This document shows, in pieces, positions 43,663 through 53,654 of a stretch of 64,000 bases of DNA. Numbering within the stretch: position 1 is the stretch's first letter; every line of letters begins with the position of its first letter. This stretch comes from Enterococcus ureasiticus (GTDB lineage Bacteria > Bacillota > Bacilli > Lactobacillales > Enterococcaceae): positions 62,001 through 126,000 of the forward strand of contig NZ_MIJZ01000001.1 of the NCBI RefSeq assembly GCF_001730285.1, in the 5' to 3' direction. Under the pieces are notes generated by a model that made no database searches, was not told the origin of the DNA, and saw nothing but the letters and a program-made list of their open reading frames with translations. The translations under genes were made by a program, and so were the position numbers.

Positions 43663-46600
43663 ATGACGCATCAAAAACGAACAATTGAAAACGGTGGGAC
43701 ATCAGTCTCATTTTTAAAAACAGGCGATCTTTATGAAATCATGCATGGAAATATAATGATCAACCAACTGAATGGAAATGCATTGGATGGAAGTTGTAAT
43801 CAGCTCTATTTAAGAGTTTGCGATGAAAATGACATTCAGAGTATACCCATGATCGGATCAAATTCAGCCAGTAAATTCCAAATTGGCAAAGAACAAGCAA
43901 CTTGGACTGGTAACTTTTTAGGCGTATCTTACCAGGTTGATTTTAAACTATCTGAAACAGGTAGTTGGTTTTGGCAGGTGACATTGACAGGTTCTGGACA
44001 GAAAATCGATGTCATTTCTGGTCAAGATATCGGTAATGCGACAAAAGGTGCTGTTCGATCAAATGAAGCGTATATGTCACAATATGTGGATCATCATGTC
44101 TCGAAAGAAAAAGAAGCAATCATTATTTCTTCTCGACAAAATCAGCCGCAAGAAGGAAAGTTTCCAGTGATTGAACAAGGAAGTTTGAACCCTTTGGTTG
44201 CTTTTTCTACGGATGGTTATCAATTTTTTGGTCGTGAGTATAAAGAGACAAATCAAGCCAAAGCTCTGAAACAAGCATGTTTAGCAAACGAAGTGTATCA
44301 ATACGAATTTGCCTACATCGCTTTACAGACTAGAACCTACGAAGTAACTGAGAAAGAGACAAAAATCATTTTTTATGGAGCAGCAATAGACGATCAAAGA
44401 ACAGTTATTCAAGAGCCACTTATTTCGAAAGCAGATGTCCAAAACGAGTATGATGCATTGAGATTCGAGCAAATTGACGAGCAAGAAACGACTAGTGAAA
44501 AAAAACTAGGGAAACCAATTACCGGTAAAACTTTAACAGATAAAGAACGTGACAAATTATTTCCTAATCAAAATCTAGTCGAAACAATCGATGGCAAAGT
44601 GGCTTCTTTCTTTACCGATGATTACCATCATGTGGTTTTGAAAGAAAAAGAAGTTGCAATGGAAAGAGCACATGGGCATATTTTATTAAGCGGAAGAGAG
44701 CTAGATGTAGAACATCCGGTATTAAGCACAACCGTTTATATGTATGGTCTTTTCAATTCACAAATCGTTTTAGGCAACACAACCATGAACAAATTAATGA
44801 GTAATAGCCGTAATTCCTTAAATATCATGAAACAATCTGGACAAAGAATTTATATCAAAGAAGCAGAAAAATGGCGTATATTGACCATGCCTTCTGCATT
44901 TGTAATGGGATTATACTCCGCTACATGGTATTATAAATTAGACAATGATATACTTACGGTGAGAACGTTTACGTTGTGTGATACTAAAGAAATCCGAACA
45001 GAAGTGATAAGTAAGCAAGGCTTGAAATATACATTTGCTGTAACCAATCAATTGGTGATGAATGCTGAAGAAGAAGAGCCTACTTATGAAGTGACTAAAG
45101 TGAACGAATTGGTAACGGTAAAGGCTTCGTCAGAGTCTGTGATTCATGAAGAATATCCTGATTTAAGCTATTATTTTTCACTAGATAAACCGTTTGAAAT
45201 AACTGATGAACGTTTGTTTTTATCTACTAAGTCTGCAGAAATTTTGACTACTTTTGTGATTGAAGAACAAACCGAATTTTCTATGTCTATCCAAGGTAGT
45301 TTGACTGGAGAACCGTTTCAGACGGTCACTACCACATATGAAAAAGAAAATGAGCAATTTTTAGGTTTTGTAAACGAACTATTAAATAATTTCCAGTTAG
45401 CACATGAATCGGAAGAAGTTGACTCAATAAATATCTTGTCGCGCTGGTATACACATAATATGTTGGTGCATTATCTTTCTCCTCACGGCTTAGAGCAATA
45501 TGGCGGTGCTGCATGGGGAACAAGAGATGTTTCACAAGGACCAACAGAGTTTTTCTTTGCTGTTAATCGACCAGAAGTTGTCCATTCGATTATTAAAAAT
45601 GTTTATGCAAATCAATTTGAAGATGATGGCAATTGGCCGCAGTGGTTCATGTTTGATCGTTATGAAAAGCAAAAAGCCGATGAAAGCCATGGCGATGTGA
45701 TCGTTTGGCCAATGAAGATTGTGGCTGACTATTTAGCTAAAACAAAAGATTTCAGTATTTTAGAGGAAAAAATTCCGTATACAGATCGGACAACCTTCTT
45801 AAAAACAACAGAGACACACACATTATTTGAGCATGTGAAAAAAGAAATTCAATTTATTGAAAACAACTTTTTAGAAGGAACGTATTTGTCTTGTTATAGC
45901 GACGGCGATTGGGATGATACGTTACAACCCTATGATAATAAGTTGAAAAAATATATGGCAAGTAGCTGGACGGTTGCACTAACGTATCAAATCGTGAATA
46001 AATTATCCAACTTACTAATGGAAGTAGATACTGCATATGGTGAGCATTTACATGAATTAGCCGCCAATATCAAAAAAGACTTTGAAAAGTATATTTTAGC
46101 GAGTGAAACGATTCCTGGTTTTGTTTATATGGAAGATACGGAGCATGTGGAATTTATGATTCATCCAACAGATAAAAAAACAGGTATCCAATATCGTTTA
46201 CTGCCAATGACACGCAGCATGATCGCTGAATTATTAACAGCAGAACAAGCCAAACATCATTATGATATTATTAAAGAGCACTTACAATTTCCTGACGGTG
46301 TTCGTTTGATGAATCGACCAGCAACCTATAAGGGCGGTGTCAGTACAAACTTTAAACGTGCAGAACAATCAGCTAATTTCGGTCGTGAAATTGGTTTGCA
46401 GTATGTTCATGCTCACATTCGTTTCACAGAAGCAATGGCTAAACTTGGCAAAGCCGATGAAACGTGGCGAGCCCTGAACATTATTAATCCGATTCAAATA
46501 AAAGCCCATGTCGAAAATGCCGAAATCCGTCAAGCCAATGTTTATTTTAGTAGTTCTGATGGTGATTTTAAAACTAGATATGATGCGCAAGAAAATTTTG

Positions 46601-46968
46601 GTAAACTAAAAGATGGCAGTGTTGGTGTTAAAGGTGGTTGGCGGATTTATTCGAGTGGTCCAGGAATTTACATGAATCAACTGTTGAGCAATGTTTTAGG
46701 GATTCGGGAAGATAAAGAAAATATGATTCTTGATCCAGTTTTACCGAAAGAATTAGATGGCTTGACAATGCAGTATCAAATTGCTGACAAAGACGTCCAA
46801 ATTATATTTCATTTGGGTAGTCAAAAAGAAGCTGTGATAGCAAACGGAACAGAGCTGTCTATTAAACGAGAAGAAAATCTTTATCGTCAAGGCGGTTATA
46901 TTGTTTCCTTAGGCGAACTTATTACTTGCTTAGATAAGAAAGAAAACCAACTAGATATTTTTTGTTAG
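43663..46968 (+). CDS. GH94 phosphorylase, probable 1,2-beta-oligoglucan phosphorylase
   Basis: A large cytoplasmic glycoside phosphorylase of 1101 aa. Length, the N-terminal beta-sandwich extension and the (alpha/alpha)6 barrel agree with the 1,2-beta-oligoglucan phosphorylase branch of GH94 (cellobiose phosphorylases are ~800 aa). The general-acid Asp lies in the DGDWDDTLQP motif (about residues 747-755), and TEFFFAVNRPEVV and the later GREIGLQYVHAH segment belong to the active-site cleft. It would cleave beta-1,2-glucan oligomers with phosphate to glucose 1-phosphate. An AGGAAGAG ribosome site precedes the ATG. Laminaribiose or cellodextrin phosphorylase activity is the alternative; operon content favours the 1,2-beta type. 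Confidence 0.8.
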   Translation: MTHQKRTIENGGTSVSFLKTGDLYEIMHGNIMINQLNGNALDGSCNQLYLRVCDENDIQSIPMIGSNSASKFQIGKEQATWTGNFLGVSYQVDFKLSETGSWFWQVTLTGSGQKIDVISGQDIGNATKGAVRSNEAYMSQYVDHHVSKEKEAIIISSRQNQPQEGKFPVIEQGSLNPLVAFSTDGYQFFGREYKETNQAKALKQACLANEVYQYEFAYIALQTRTYEVTEKETKIIFYGAAIDDQRTVIQEPLISKADVQNEYDALRFEQIDEQETTSEKKLGKPITGKTLTDKERDKLFPNQNLVETIDGKVASFFTDDYHHVVLKEKEVAMERAHGHILLSGRELDVEHPVLSTTVYMYGLFNSQIVLGNTTMNKLMSNSRNSLNIMKQSGQRIYIKEAEKWRILTMPSAFVMGLYSATWYYKLDNDILTVRTFTLCDTKEIRTEVISKQGLKYTFAVTNQLVMNAEEEEPTYEVTKVNELVTVKASSESVIHEEYPDLSYYFSLDKPFEITDERLFLSTKSAEILTTFVIEEQTEFSMSIQGSLTGEPFQTVTTTYEKENEQFLGFVNELLNNFQLAHESEEVDSINILSRWYTHNMLVHYLSPHGLEQYGGAAWGTRDVSQGPTEFFFAVNRPEVVHSIIKNVYANQFEDDGNWPQWFMFDRYEKQKADESHGDVIVWPMKIVADYLAKTKDFSILEEKIPYTDRTTFLKTTETHTLFEHVKKEIQFIENNFLEGTYLSCYSDGDWDDTLQPYDNKLKKYMASSWTVALTYQIVNKLSNLLMEVDTAYGEHLHELAANIKKDFEKYILASETIPGFVYMEDTEHVEFMIHPTDKKTGIQYRLLPMTRSMIAELLTAEQAKHHYDIIKEHLQFPDGVRLMNRPATYKGGVSTNFKRAEQSANFGREIGLQYVHAHIRFTEAMAKLGKADETWRALNIINPIQIKAHVENAEIRQANVYFSSSDGDFKTRYDAQENFGKLKDGSVGVKGGWRIYSSGPGIYMNQLLSNVLGIREDKENMILDPVLPKELDGLTMQYQIADKDVQIIFHLGSQKEAVIANGTELSIKREENLYRQGGYIVSLGELITCLDKKENQLDIFC

Positions 46969-46981
46969 GAGATGAGCGTAC

Positions 46982-47953
46982 ATGGTAGGGATTAAAGAAA
47001 TTGCAAAAAAAGCAGGGGTGTCGATTTCAACTGTTTCTTATGCGTTAAATGGCAGTCCAAAAGTCACCGAAGCAACTCGAGCAAGAATCCAAGCAATTGC
47101 AGAGGAATTGGACTATGTTCCTAACATGGCTGCTCGTACTCTAAAAAGGCAGCAAACCAATATAATTGGTGTATATCTTGCTGATTATGGTGGAAGTTTT
47201 TATGGTGAATTATTGGACGGTATAAAAAAAGGGCTAGAAGCTCAAAACTATGAAATGATTGTTTGCAGCGGGAATAAATCGCATTTGTTTATTCCCGAAC
47301 GAATGATCGATGGTGCAATTGTATTAGATTGGACGTTCAAGAATAAAGAAATCGAACAATATGCAGATCGAGGGCATTTTTTAGTGATTTTAGACCGTTT
47401 GATCACACATGAAAACGTGCGTAAAGTTTTATTAGATAATAAAGGTGGCGCAACGTTAGCAATCGAAAAAGCTGTCGCTAGACAAACGCAAAAAATATTT
47501 TTAGTGTCTGGACCTAAAAAAAGCTATGATAGCCAGGAACGATTAAATGCTAGTATCAAAGAATTAGAGCGTTTTGCTATTGACTATGAGATTATTTCAG
47601 GAGATTTTACAGAACCTTCAGGATATCGAGCGGCTAAGGAAATCATGGAAAAAGAACCTAAATTTCCTATAGATATTTTTGCATTGAATGATGAAATGGC
47701 GATTGGTATTTATAAATATTTTAAAGAAACACCTTATGAAATTGGTAAGGATATTCGTTTGATTGGTTTTGATAATATTGATATCAGTGCGTTTGTTCAG
47801 CCAAAATTAGCAACGATTTCATACTCTAAACACCGCTGGGGGATGTTGGCAGCTGAAAAAATCATTCAACTGATTGCTGGAGAAGAAACGGAAGATGACC
47901 ATATTTACACCAGTTTTATCGATGGCCTGTCATTTCCCGAATGGAAAGATTAA
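46982..47953 (+). CDS. LacI-family repressor of the sugar operon
   Basis: A 323-aa LacI-type regulator. Helix-turn-helix at residues 4-23 (IKEIAKKAGVSISTVSYALN) plus the hinge helix (PNMAARTLKRQQ), followed by a periplasmic-binding-like sensor domain. It lies 13 bases after the phosphorylase, in the same transcript. It should bind the two GAAACGTTTC palindromes upstream of the operon and be released by an imported sugar, probably sophorose or its oligomers. Confidence 0.9.
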   Translation: MVGIKEIAKKAGVSISTVSYALNGSPKVTEATRARIQAIAEELDYVPNMAARTLKRQQTNIIGVYLADYGGSFYGELLDGIKKGLEAQNYEMIVCSGNKSHLFIPERMIDGAIVLDWTFKNKEIEQYADRGHFLVILDRLITHENVRKVLLDNKGGATLAIEKAVARQTQKIFLVSGPKKSYDSQERLNASIKELERFAIDYEIISGDFTEPSGYRAAKEIMEKEPKFPIDIFALNDEMAIGIYKYFKETPYEIGKDIRLIGFDNIDISAFVQPKLATISYSKHRWGMLAAEKIIQLIAGEETEDDHIYTSFIDGLSFPEWKD

Positions 47954-48025
47954 AAGTGAGGATATAAATCAATTTTCCATGTGAATTATATTACTTTATA
48001 AAGCGAATAAAGCAATAAAATAGGT

Positions 48026-48065
48026 AAGATCCTTGATTATATAGACAAATCAAGGATCTTTTTCT
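48026..48065 (+). terminator. Terminator of the sugar operon
   Basis: AAGATCCTTGATT (48026-48038) pairs with AATCAAGGATCTT (48048-48060), followed by TTTTC. Confidence 0.93.
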
Positions 48066-48169
48066 GTCAACAGAATCGGACTATTGCTGATGAATCCAAT
48101 ATAGATTTAAATAAAACAGTTGTAAAATAAAGTGTTTTGGATTAAACTATCAAACGAGAGGTGATAAAG

Positions 48170-48598
48170 ATGATTTCAAATCGAGATGGTTTAGCAGAGA
48201 AAGTTTATTTACTAAGCAGGTTACAGCAAAATTATGTAGTATCAAGATTAAAAAAACTGCATTTAAATAGTTTACAAGCGCGTAGTCTCAGTTACATTTT
48301 TCATCATCCAGGGACAATTCAAAGAGAAGTAGCGGATTATCTTGGAAAAAAACAAGCAACGGTCACGAATATTTTAAAGGGTCTAGAAGAGCGGGATTTT
48401 GTTTATCGTGAAATTCCTAAAAATAATGAACGACAGAAAAATATCTTCCTTACAGAGAAAGGGAAGCAATTAGTTGATCAAGTAAACCTCATTTTTGAAC
48501 AGTTGGATGAGAAAGTTCGTAAAGGTTTGACAAAAGAAGAACAAAAACAACTAATGATGAACCTTACTAAAGCTGAAAAAAATTTAGAAGAGAATTAG
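48170..48598 (+). CDS. MarR-family regulator
   Basis: A 142-aa winged-helix regulator of the MarR family. The recognition helix is in QREVADYLGKKQATVTNILKGLEERDFVYR (about residues 55-85), followed by the wing and the FLTEKGKQLV signature. The start is ATG 48170 after GAGAGGTGATAAAG. It lies 70 bases before the CorA-type gene and points the same way, so it may control that transporter or an unlinked target. Confidence 0.88.
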   Translation: MISNRDGLAEKVYLLSRLQQNYVVSRLKKLHLNSLQARSLSYIFHHPGTIQREVADYLGKKQATVTNILKGLEERDFVYREIPKNNERQKNIFLTEKGKQLVDQVNLIFEQLDEKVRKGLTKEEQKQLMMNLTKAEKNLEEN

Positions 48599-48667
48599 TT
48601 ACACTTTTTCTAGTACAAATAACATTTTCTAGGTACTGGGACTAGTTTTTATTGAGGAGGATTTTTT

Positions 48668-49573
48668 GTGATAACAGAAAAGAAATTTGGGAATAGCGAG
48701 AACATTTGGATCAATATCAACTCCGACCAAGTTGCAACTGATTCAGATTTATATAAAAAATACGATATTGATACTGAGATTATCTCTTATGCATTGGATA
48801 AAAATGAACGAGCACGGATTGAGTATGATAATGAATTGGAAACATTCATATTAATTTACAATGTTCCTAGAAAAGGAAAGAGCAATAATCATTATGAAGC
48901 GATTCCGATGACATTCTTGATTAAAGATAAACGTCTTTTGACCATAACGAATAGTGAAAACAAGTATATTATTCAGCATATGGAAAATTATTTAGAAAAA
49001 AATTCAGAAGTCTCACTTTTTAAATTTCTTTTTTCTAGTTTATTTATCATTACAGATAAATTCTTCCCTGTAATCGAAGAAATGGATCGAGAAAGAAATC
49101 ATATCAATGCAATGCTGAAGGAGAAAACGACAAAAGCCAATTTATTAGCGCTATCAGATGTAGAAACTGGCGTTGCTTACTTTATATCTGCTACAAAGCA
49201 AAATACAGTTTTGTTGGACCAAATAAAAACAAATACGATTTTTCGAACATTAGATGAAATTGAAAAAGAACAATTAGAAGATACTCAGATTGAAGCACGA
49301 CAACTGGTTGAAATGGCCCAATTGACAGCTCAAGTATTACAACAGTTATCGGGTACATATAATAATATCTTGAATAATAATTTGAATGATACGATGAAAA
49401 TATTAACGATTCTTTCTATTTTATTAACAATACCAACGATTGTAACTGGATTTTTCGGCATGAATATGCCTTTACCCTTGGAACATAATATTTTAGGTTG
49501 GGTGATCGCAATCGGGATTAGTTTGATTGGTTGGTTTGGTTTGTCCTTTATTCTACGTCTTATTTTAAAATAA
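48668..49573 (+). CDS. CorA-family divalent metal transporter
   Basis: A 301-aa CorA/MIT-family magnesium (or Co2+/Zn2+) channel. Large N-terminal cytoplasmic domain (about 1-235) and two C-terminal membrane helices, with the selectivity motif GFFGMNMPLPLE at the end of the first helix. It starts at GTG 48668 behind GAGGAGG. Repeat copy 2 follows its stop and probably terminates the transcript. Confidence 0.92.
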   Translation: MITEKKFGNSENIWININSDQVATDSDLYKKYDIDTEIISYALDKNERARIEYDNELETFILIYNVPRKGKSNNHYEAIPMTFLIKDKRLLTITNSENKYIIQHMENYLEKNSEVSLFKFLFSSLFIITDKFFPVIEEMDRERNHINAMLKEKTTKANLLALSDVETGVAYFISATKQNTVLLDQIKTNTIFRTLDEIEKEQLEDTQIEARQLVEMAQLTAQVLQQLSGTYNNILNNNLNDTMKILTILSILLTIPTIVTGFFGMNMPLPLEHNILGWVIAIGISLIGWFGLSFILRLILK

Positions 49574-49587
49574 CTATAATTAGACAA

Positions 49588-49713
49588 AGAAGTTGGGACA
49601 GAAGTGTTTAACTCCGAGAAATAAGAAGGAGTTGCTTCTGCTCCCACCGTTTATTTGGATTCCTTGAGGCTGAGGTGTGACTCGTAGAGTTATGTCTCAG
49701 ACTCGTTTTTTTT
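49588..49713 (+). repeat. Intergenic hairpin repeat, copy 2 (terminator)
   Basis: A full-length copy of the element described at lysA. Left half: TTGGGACAGAAG pairs with CTTCTGCTCCCA, and AACTCC with GGAGTT. Right half: an 18-bp hairpin (49666-49683 with 49687-49704, loop GTA), 17 of 18 positions pairing including four G-U, followed by nine or more T. Confidence 0.85.
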
Positions 49714-49748
49714 TTACGAATATTTTCAAAGTGTATCGCAATAGTGAT

Positions 49749-49766
49749 TTCCACATTAATGTGGAA
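49749..49766 (+). promoter_or_regulatory. 18-bp palindrome upstream of the PTS locus
   Basis: TTCCACATTAATGTGGAA is a perfect 18-bp palindrome about 80 bases before the PRD regulator gene. It is a likely binding site for that regulator, since MtlR/ManR-type activators use upstream operators of this kind. Confidence 0.55.
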
Positions 49767-49813
49767 GCAGAAGATGATTTACTATCCGACTAAATATTCG
49801 TATACTTCAATTG

Positions 49814-49829
49814 TGGAAAGCGCTTTCCG
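49814..49829 (+). promoter_or_regulatory. cre site before the PTS regulator
   Basis: GGAAAGCGCTTTCC (49815-49828) is a perfect palindrome close to the cre consensus. It abuts the GGAGGTG ribosome site of the regulator gene, so CcpA bound there would act as a roadblock. Confidence 0.7.
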
Positions 49830-49841
49830 GAGGTGTGTTAA

Positions 49842-51815
49842 ATGATTATATTAACAAAGCGAGAGAACGAGTTGCTTCGCTTGCTCTTGGTTCAAAAAGA
49901 GTACCAAGCAACAAATTTTTTCAGTAAACAGCTATCGGTTTCAAACAAAACGATTTATAGCGACTTGCAGAACGTTGAAAAATACCTTAGTATCAACGAC
50001 TTGACTGTAGATCGTGTACCAAGAAAAGGTTTATTTTTAGTTGGTTCTAAAGAAGCAAAAGAGCGCCTAAAAGGGTTACTCAGCCAAGAAAAAGTGACAG
50101 TTTTAGAAAATGAAGTTTTTTCACCAGCTTATAGACAATTGGTCATGATTTCGGCAATTCTCCTGACTGAAGAAAAAATAACATATGACGAATATGCCGA
50201 AAGGTTTTTGATCAGTAAGCAGTCAATCAAAAAAGATATGGACGAAGTTTTACGTTATTTAAAGAATAGTGAGCTTCGTGAACTAAAAGAACGTAGATTA
50301 AATAGTTTAGAAAGAGAAACATCTATTCAGAAGGTCTATAAAAAGTATTTAGTGAGTTACAGCAAAAAATACCACCCACAAGTTGAAAGGTTACAGAAAG
50401 ATAACTTGCTATTTTTTTCTGAAATCATTGAACCAATGATTATTCAGCATGTGAATGGGTTTATTGAAAAAATAATGCTTCAAACGGGTAAAACCTTGAA
50501 CGATTACTTTGTCTATTCTTTAAAGCTTTCACTTATCATTTTTTTAACTAGACTCAAGGCAAATCATCATGTGGAAGAACAAAATGAGTTTGTTTTTAAG
50601 GACTTACAGAAGATGCAACTGTATATGGTTGCGTTAAATTTTTCTGAGGAACTGAATCAGGAACTGAATTGTATTTTCTATAAAAATGATATTCAGTATT
50701 TATGCTCATTATTGTTAGCACATGGTGTTGTTCCTGGTGTAATCGACCTGCAAATTGATGGGAAAATTCGAAAGATAACCACTGCATTGATCAATGAGAT
50801 GGCACATTTGTTGAATGTAAAAGTGGACGAAGATGAACAATTATTCCATTCTTTGATTGCTCATATCATGCCAATGATTCATAGGCTTAAAAATGACATT
50901 TATGTACGCAATCCATTAAAGGAAAACATAAAAAAGCAATATACAACAATGTTTATGTTAACGCAGTACGCAGCAATTGTTTTTGAAAAGCATTATCATC
51001 TGTTTTTAAACGAGGACGAAGTCTCTTTTTTAACGATTCATTTTCAGATTGCTTTTGAAAAAATCCAGTTGACTAAGCATGTATTGATTGTTTGCGGAAA
51101 TGGTTTGGCAACCTCTGAGCTGATTTTTAATCGGATCAAACAGAATTTACCTGCGAGTGTCATTGTGGAGATTGCCACAGAAAAGCAACTAAAAACAAAT
51201 CCAGTAGATGATATCGATTTAATCATTGCCGCAATCCCACTGGAATTAGAGGGAATTCCTGTTTTACATGTTTCAGCGTTGCCGATAGCAGAGGAAGTTT
51301 CAATGATTGCAACCTATCTATCTACCCTTAGTGAGAACGAAAAGACATTTACGTATTCAAAAGAAATCGAGACAGTTTCGTTAGAACCCTTTTTTGAAAA
51401 GAAATTAATTTTCTTAAATCTAGATTTTGAGAAAAAGGAAGAGGTGTTGGATTTCTTGATTAGACAATATGATGAGTTGGGTTTAGTGGATGAAGGGTTC
51501 AAAGAGTCGATTTTACAAAGAGAAGAACTAGGGAACACGAGTATTGTAAGTGGAGTAGCTATCCCACATGGTGCACCAGATACAGTAAAAGAAACAAGAC
51601 TATCTTTCATAACAACAAAACAGTCGATTCAATGGGGCATGAACCCAGTACGCTTAATTGTGACGATTGCAATTGCAGAAAAAGATATGGCTATTGCGAA
51701 AGATTTAGTTTCAGTTTTATATGACATGATTGATTCACAAGAACGAGTGAAAGAACTTATTCAAAGTGAAAATGTCGCAGAATTAATGCGTTGTTTGAGC
51801 AGGAGGGAAGGGTAA
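49842..51815 (+). CDS. PRD-containing transcriptional activator (MtlR/ManR type)
   Basis: A 657-aa multidomain regulator. Order: two N-terminal helix-turn-helix modules (about 1-160), two PTS regulation domains (about 180-400), an EIIB-like domain with C418 in VCGNGLATSE, and an EIIA (fructose/mannitol-type) domain with H576 in VAIPHGAPD. PTS phosphorylation of these sites sets its activity, so it senses both sugar flux and general PTS state. CGGAGGTGTG ribosome site. First gene of a seven-gene locus whose next gene starts three bases after its stop. Targets: probably its own promoter through the upstream palindrome. Confidence 0.93.
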   Translation: MIILTKRENELLRLLLVQKEYQATNFFSKQLSVSNKTIYSDLQNVEKYLSINDLTVDRVPRKGLFLVGSKEAKERLKGLLSQEKVTVLENEVFSPAYRQLVMISAILLTEEKITYDEYAERFLISKQSIKKDMDEVLRYLKNSELRELKERRLNSLERETSIQKVYKKYLVSYSKKYHPQVERLQKDNLLFFSEIIEPMIIQHVNGFIEKIMLQTGKTLNDYFVYSLKLSLIIFLTRLKANHHVEEQNEFVFKDLQKMQLYMVALNFSEELNQELNCIFYKNDIQYLCSLLLAHGVVPGVIDLQIDGKIRKITTALINEMAHLLNVKVDEDEQLFHSLIAHIMPMIHRLKNDIYVRNPLKENIKKQYTTMFMLTQYAAIVFEKHYHLFLNEDEVSFLTIHFQIAFEKIQLTKHVLIVCGNGLATSELIFNRIKQNLPASVIVEIATEKQLKTNPVDDIDLIIAAIPLELEGIPVLHVSALPIAEEVSMIATYLSTLSENEKTFTYSKEIETVSLEPFFEKKLIFLNLDFEKKEEVLDFLIRQYDELGLVDEGFKESILQREELGNTSIVSGVAIPHGAPDTVKETRLSFITTKQSIQWGMNPVRLIVTIAIAEKDMAIAKDLVSVLYDMIDSQERVKELIQSENVAELMRCLSRREG

Positions 51816-51817
51816 AG

Positions 51818-52273
51818 ATGTATTTCGATAGTAAGATTGCTGAATTTCAAGTAGAAGTAAACGATAGAAATGAAGCACTACAGAGGTTGACGAAGAAATT
51901 GGGTGCGAAAGATTTTATTACAGAGGATTTTTATGAACATATTATTGAAAGAGAAGAAAAATTTCCTACAGGTCTTCCTGTACATGCAATCGGCGTCGCT
52001 ATTCCTCATACGGATAGTGAGTATGTTAAAAAATCACAAATAGCTTTCATGTCATTGAAAGAACCAGTCACATTTTTTGAAATGGGTACCAATGATAAAC
52101 CTGTGAAGGTAAGTATGATTTTCATGTTGGCATTGAAAGAGGCACACGAACAATTAGAGATGTTGCAAAAGTTGATCAGTATGATTCAGGAGCAAGATAC
52201 CATGGAAAAACTTTATCATTGTCAAACGAAAACAGAATTTATTCAGATTATTCATCATGTTGGTTTAGCTTAA
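51818..52273 (+). CDS. PTS EIIA component, galactitol/fructose type
   Basis: A 151-aa EIIA of the PTS_EIIA_2 fold. The phosphorylated histidine is H64 in VAIPHTDSEY. The start is ATG 51818 after AGGAGGGAAGG, which itself overlaps the end of the regulator; the longer frame from 51791 is discarded. It passes phosphate from HPr to the GatB-like EIIB encoded two genes later. Confidence 0.92.
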   Translation: MYFDSKIAEFQVEVNDRNEALQRLTKKLGAKDFITEDFYEHIIEREEKFPTGLPVHAIGVAIPHTDSEYVKKSQIAFMSLKEPVTFFEMGTNDKPVKVSMIFMLALKEAHEQLEMLQKLISMIQEQDTMEKLYHCQTKTEFIQIIHHVGLA

Positions 52274-52291
52274 AGAAATGGGGGAAACAAG

Positions 52292-53635
52292 ATGTTAGAC
52301 GGATTACAGTGGTTTGTTGATTTGGGCGCAATTGTCGTGTTACCGATTTTGATTTTTGTATTCGGAATGATTCTTGGGACAAAACCAAGTAAAGCATTCA
52401 CTTCTGCTTTGACGGTCGGTGTGGGGTTTGTTGGCTTGAATTTAGTGATCGATTTATTAAGTAGTAGTTTAGGACCAGCAGCACAAGCAATGGTTGAACG
52501 ATTCGGTTTGAATTTGACGACGATCGATGTTGGCTGGCCAGCTGCGGCAGCTATTTCATATGGAACTGTTTTAGGGAGTTTGGCGATTCCAATCGGGGTA
52601 TTATTGAATGTTGTACTGATTATTTTGGGGTTAACCAAAACATTGAATGTTGATATTTGGAATTTCTGGCATGGTGCGTTTATTGCATCCTTGGTTTATG
52701 CATTAACAGGAAATTTTGCGATAGGAATTGCGGCAACAATTGTTTATATGATGATGATTTTATTATTTGGAGATATTTTAGGACCAATCGTCAAAAAGTT
52801 TTATGGGTTTCCTAATATTACCTTTCCTCATGGTACCGCAGCGCCAGGCTTTATTTTTGCGATCCCGATGAACTGGTTATTTGATCGAATTCCAGGGATT
52901 AAAAATTGGAAAGCAGATCCTGAGACGATTCAAAATCGCTTTGGTATTTTTGGGGATTCAACTGTAATGGGTTTTCTAATTGGCTTAGTGATTGGACTTT
53001 TTGCAGGCTATGATGTTGCTGGAGTCGGTCAATTAGCTGTGAAAACAGGTGCAGTAATGGTTTTGATGCCGAAAATGGTTGCACTTTTGATGGAAGGATT
53101 AACACCAATATCAGAAGCTGCAAATGAGTTTGTTAAGAAACGTTTTCCAGGAAGAGAACTCTATATCGGAATGGACGCAGCGCTATCTGTTGGTCATCCA
53201 GCGGTCTTATCGTCTTCTTTATTGCTAGTTCCGATCACCATTTTATTAGCTGTTATTTTACCGGGGAATACTACGTTACCTTTCGGTGATCTTGCGACAA
53301 TTCCATTTTTAGTTTGTTTAATGGCGGCAGTATTTGCGGGGAATATTGTTCGAACTGTTATAGCGGGCTCCATTTACATGGTAAGTATTTTGTATATCAC
53401 ATCATGGGTTGCGCCATTAGTAACAATGTCAGCAAAAGCTGCTAACTTTGATTTACAAGGTAACTCTAGTATTACAGCCCTCGCTGAAGGCGGATTATGG
53501 ACTACTTGGATGTATGTAGGGCTTACAAAAATATTAAGTTGGGGTGGATTGGCAATTATCGGAATCGTAGTTTTAGTAGGAATGATTTATGTGAATAAGG
53601 TATTACCAAAAAAACAAGCAACGCAAAATAAATAA
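52292..53635 (+). CDS. PTS EIIC component, galactitol (Gat) family
   Basis: A 447-aa permease of the Gat family, with about 10 hydrophobic segments. Typical Gat-type features: the N-terminal FVDLGAIVVLPILIFVFG helix, FGDSTVMGFLIG and the DAALSVGHPAVLSSSL loop. It carries the sugar through the membrane while EIIB phosphorylates it. AATGGGGGAAAC ribosome site. The true substrate is not galactitol for certain: the locus lacks galactitol-1-phosphate dehydrogenase. Confidence 0.92.
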   Translation: MLDGLQWFVDLGAIVVLPILIFVFGMILGTKPSKAFTSALTVGVGFVGLNLVIDLLSSSLGPAAQAMVERFGLNLTTIDVGWPAAAAISYGTVLGSLAIPIGVLLNVVLIILGLTKTLNVDIWNFWHGAFIASLVYALTGNFAIGIAATIVYMMMILLFGDILGPIVKKFYGFPNITFPHGTAAPGFIFAIPMNWLFDRIPGIKNWKADPETIQNRFGIFGDSTVMGFLIGLVIGLFAGYDVAGVGQLAVKTGAVMVLMPKMVALLMEGLTPISEAANEFVKKRFPGRELYIGMDAALSVGHPAVLSSSLLLVPITILLAVILPGNTTLPFGDLATIPFLVCLMAAVFAGNIVRTVIAGSIYMVSILYITSWVAPLVTMSAKAANFDLQGNSSITALAEGGLWTTWMYVGLTKILSWGGLAIIGIVVLVGMIYVNKVLPKKQATQNK

Positions 53636-53654
53636 GTTGAAGGGAAGAAGAAAA

